DNA from: Dicaeum eximium
Taxonomy: Eukaryota; Chordata; Aves; Passeriformes; Dicaeidae
Direction: 5' to 3'
Assembly (NCBI GenBank): GCA_013396995.1
Contig: VWZP01006044.1
Coordinates: 948,973-1,012,972 of the forward strand
Length of the DNA: 64,000 nt
Part shown: positions 60,611 to 64,000 of the stretch, one piece after another
Position numbering within the stretch: the stretch's first letter is position 1
Layout: each line of letters starts with the position of its first letter
The notes under the pieces: model-generated
Databases searched by the model: none
The model's input: the letters and a program-made list of their open reading frames with translations, nothing else
What the model was told of the DNA's origin: nothing
Position numbers and translations under genes: made by a program

Positions 60611-63600
60611 AAAGTTTCTGTCAATTCTTTCCATCACTGCCTCTTCTAGGGGTTCTCTGATGAAAAATGGCAGCATTAAGATAATTTGCATATTCAATCC
60701 AGTACACCCAATAGACAACACAGTGCTGTGAGGCAGTTATAAATCAATTTTTTAAAGTAAATCATGCAAATGGAGTGTTGAAGATTATTGGCATGCAGCT
60801 GTTTACTTAAATGACTTCATCATAAAGGAATATCTTAGTAGTTCCAACAATTAAACTGAACCACATTCTCTGCTCCCACTTGTTAAGTAATGCCAAATGC
60901 AAACTGAGTTTTCCAAAACTGAAAGCATATTCTCCATAAAAAATGTATTACTTTAACCTGTCTTTGCAGTTACTCATAACTGTATTGGCTCTAGGCCTGC
61001 AGCTGTGAAAACAGCACAGTATTGAAAATCTTTACTTCTTGCAAGCTTCTCCTTTGAGCATCATCACGCTGTCTCCATTAATAACTCTTTAGGTTACTGG
61101 AATCTGCTCTGAGAATGGAATCAATGACCTTCCTGTTAAATTACATCTGAACTTTTCACTTTTCTTTTTGGTGCTGTTTTGGTCTCTTCTCATAGAAGGT
61201 AATGATGATTCCAGTTCCACCAAAATCCTTGCCAAGTAAATATTCAGGGAGCTTTAAAAAGACTCCTTTCTCTTTGTTAATAACACAGCATTTCAGCAGT
61301 AGGAAATGGCACACAGTTTTAATAGCAAGCACTTAAAGCAGAGGATAGCACAAAATCAATGCAACACTTGACCAGAATAAACACACAGAACATGATATAC
61401 CCTGGCCATTTTTAATTTTCATGTTTCGATTATATAAAACCTGGTTTTCTGTTGCTTAAGAGAAACCATCACCAACTCTCTGCAATAAAAAAATAAAATT
61501 AATACTGTGGTGTTTATACTATTATTTTAATCTTCAATTTGGTTTATTTTATGTTGTATTTTCTATTTGCTTTATGATGCATTTTTTCTATTAACAACAC
61601 AATATTGCATAAAGAAATTTAGTTATTTTTATCAAAATACATTAGCCTGCAGTGCTTGGTAAAGCTCTAATTCAGCCCAATAATTAAATAGTTGCTAAAT
61701 TCCCATGTGTTTTTTAAGTCAGTCACAAATAAGGACAATTTCCTGAGTCAGAAGTAATTGATCAGGCTACTCCATTTTACTTTACCAGGAATGTTAGACC
61801 AGAAGGGCCATCAGATGCTGCTTCCTGCTATTACAGTTTCTTACCCACATGAACTGCTGATCAGGGTCTGTCTCAACACTTCTTCTTATTGATGCTTACT
61901 GGTTGTGATCCAGAGAGCTGGAAACTCTCTGGATTCTATATAAACTCCCTGGTTTCTGTCTAAATGTATTCATGCCCAGTTTATTTGTCCTTCATTAACT
62001 TGGTTCACCCCCTCTGGAATTGAAAAAAAAAAAATGGAGAAAAGGAAATGCTTTTTATAAAAATCTTTCCTCCTTTTGTCGCCATGGCTTGAGCAAGCTT
62101 GGTGTGCCCAGATTGCTCCTGCACAGCAGCCCAGCCACTTTCCTGTTGGTTTCTTTACCATGCCCAGTTTGGGGTCTTGACTGCAAGACCTCACTGTCTC
62201 AAAGTGCTGCAGGTGAGGGCTGTCCAGGAATAGGGACACTGGGGTGGGTGAGATTCAGTGACATTTGTGTGTCACTGTATATTCTGAAAAGTTCTCACCT
62301 GTCCTAGAAACCCCTTTGCTTTTCTCACCCATGCAGCAGTGGTGACTCTCAGTTGCCCGCGACGCACAAATTCGAAGCAGCTTTCCTTCTCAGTTGTTCC
62401 AAGTTATTATTGCCCTGTATATATAATTCCACCAGCTAATTGACCTGACACCCAAATGCCACTGATCATTTCCAAATGGCGTGCTTAAACTTCCACTCTT
62501 CCTGACATTATTTTACACATTCTCTAAATATTGTTTATCACTCTATCCCTAAGGTAGTTGTCGTTTGCACCATATGCTGTAAATCCCTCTGGTGTTCTTC
62601 CTGTGTCACACCTTTAAATTATTCTGTTGGACTTTCAACCCTTCTCTGGCATAATTTCAACCTGTCTCAGACTTTTGGATGCCAGCGTAGATCTTATTTC
62701 TGCATGTCAAAGCCCTTGCAAGGCCAGCAGGAAATGTGCTGCTGTACAGAATCCTGGTCTCTAGGCAGAACATCCATTCAGTAAAAGAAACAAGAGAAAT
62801 TTCTACTATTTTACTTAATATCCAAATAACAACAACAACAAAAAGAGCAGCATCACATTATATGAACTCATTGAGACAGCCTGTGGAAGCAACAAGATTT
62901 AACAGAAGGTTTAGAAACAATTGTGTCATTTAAGTAAATTGTGGCTCATCTGCAGTGCTCCAAGCTAATTAGTTGTTTTTCTGAAGCCAAATATTTTGAT
63001 GTTTAAATATACATCCAAGAGGGAAGCATATACATTAATGAAAATGTATGTATGAAGTAAAAGCAAGCAAATATTAAACCAGCCATTATTAAGAATTAAA
63101 TTCTTAAAGACTACACGAATTTGCTGTGTAGGTAAATAGGTGCTGTACTCACTCCTGTCTCTGTGAAATATTGTACTCATTCAAATCAATTATCTTTTAC
63201 AGATGTGATTTCATAAAAGGATAATTTTTTCATGTCTGGAATTGCATCAGGTAGAACAATCTATTTTAATTGTTTCTATATCAGTGAACTGCAGCACAAT
63301 TTTTTTTTCTATCCACGAAACAAATTTAATCATCTCTGCCAAATAAGAATTCATTTGTCACTTGAAAGATGAAATTGTTTATATTCTCTGTCAGCCAAAA
63401 AAACCCCCAACAAACCATATATCTGCATACATATGTTCATTGCATCTGTAAATGTACCTATTTTGGCCTTTTCTAAAAATTCACCTGCACGGGGAACAGT
63501 GCAAGTGGTTCTATTTTCTTTCCATTATCTTTCATAGGTGTTTGTCCTGGGTACACAAGGACAGTGCCTGGCAGAGGTCCTGCTGACTCCTATTTAAAGG

Positions 63601-64000
63601 CCTCTTTAACCAGGTGAGATTAAAAATCTTTGCCCACAAGGTTGTTTTTGAAAGTCACATATGACACATGAACAATGAAAAATTGCCTTTCATATTTCTC
63701 AGGAGAAATTTATTAAACTGACCAAAGCAATACGGAAGTGAGGGAACTTAATGGATAAGCAGCAGAGCTGGAGAGAATTGCAGTGAAAACACAGCAGGTA
63801 TTTTTCCATACACATGGTGAGTATGGGAGGCTTTGCTCCAGCTGAGCAGAGTGGTGGGTGTGGGTTCACAGACCCACACAGGGAGCCCTTTGCCAGCCTC
63901 ACGTGCCAGGGGCAGTGGATTTGCCTTGTCCCCTGCAGCCACAAGCCCCAGCCCATGCCCTGCAACCAGCCCTGGGCCTCTGGGTGTGCTCATCCAGCAA
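60611..64000. other. Intergenic, no gene seen
   Basis: AT-rich unique sequence. 60690-60850 contains a perfect octamer ATGCAAAT (60764-60771). 62340-62520 carries several CpGs in an AT-rich context and no repeat signature. Both may be conserved non-coding elements. 63800-64000 turns GC-rich at the window edge, without an identifiable gene. Confidence 0.5.
60764..60771 (+). promoter_or_regulatory. Octamer (POU-type) motif
   Basis: Exact ATGCAAAT in a unique AT-rich block. A single 8-mer can occur by chance. Listed because its setting resembles developmental enhancers. Confidence 0.2.

Noticed and set aside
1..64000. A previously undescribed multi-gene system
   Set aside because: Only one spliced host gene plus transposon remnants are supported. 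No cluster of novel coding sequences is visible.

Overview
The window looks like avian nuclear DNA, probably from a passerine. The evidence is many decayed copies of the bird CR1 LINE (including an endonuclease-coding piece), ERVL-type long terminal repeats of a kind I associate with songbirds, AT-rich vertebrate introns with GT-AG borders, and a widely split C2H2 zinc-finger gene. Species cannot be named from the sequence alone.

One protein-coding gene can be supported. From 1480 to 34234 on the + strand lie the last nine coding exons of a gene I recognise as ZNF407 (zinc finger protein 407). They splice in a single open frame of 419 codons including the stop. The fragment has seven C2H2 fingers followed by a finger-free acidic/glutamine-rich C-terminal tail. 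The last intron is about 11.1 kb. The last exon (33995-34234) is strikingly GC-rich in an AT-rich setting. A 3' UTR of about 1 kb ends near a double AATAAA at 35192-35201. The start of the gene lies upstream of the window.

From about 35.2 kb to 64 kb I find no convincing protein-coding gene. In vertebrates the region after ZNF407 leads to ZADH2/PTGR3 and TSHZ1, so this stretch is plausibly the intergenic and regulatory land between them. It holds CR1 remnants (37995-38100, 44155-44612), a full-length-looking LTR on + (39921-40923), a partial copy of the same LTR family on - (55625-55970), a different solo LTR on - carrying an exact 52-bp internal duplication (53822-54519), a further LTR-like piece (57180-57560), and an internally deleted CR1 on - (58832-60610) that keeps endonuclease-coding sequence but lacks reverse transcriptase. 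A CpG-dense stretch (about 47630-49000, containing the window's only N at 48105) is the best candidate for an unannotated promoter. Several AT-rich unique blocks resemble conserved non-coding elements, but that cannot be shown without alignment.

No new gene system, CRISPR array, rRNA or tRNA is evident. The points most worth a second look are the CpG-dense intergenic region, the GC shift in the last ZNF407 exon, the two in-frame skippable finger exons, and the structure of the transposable elements.
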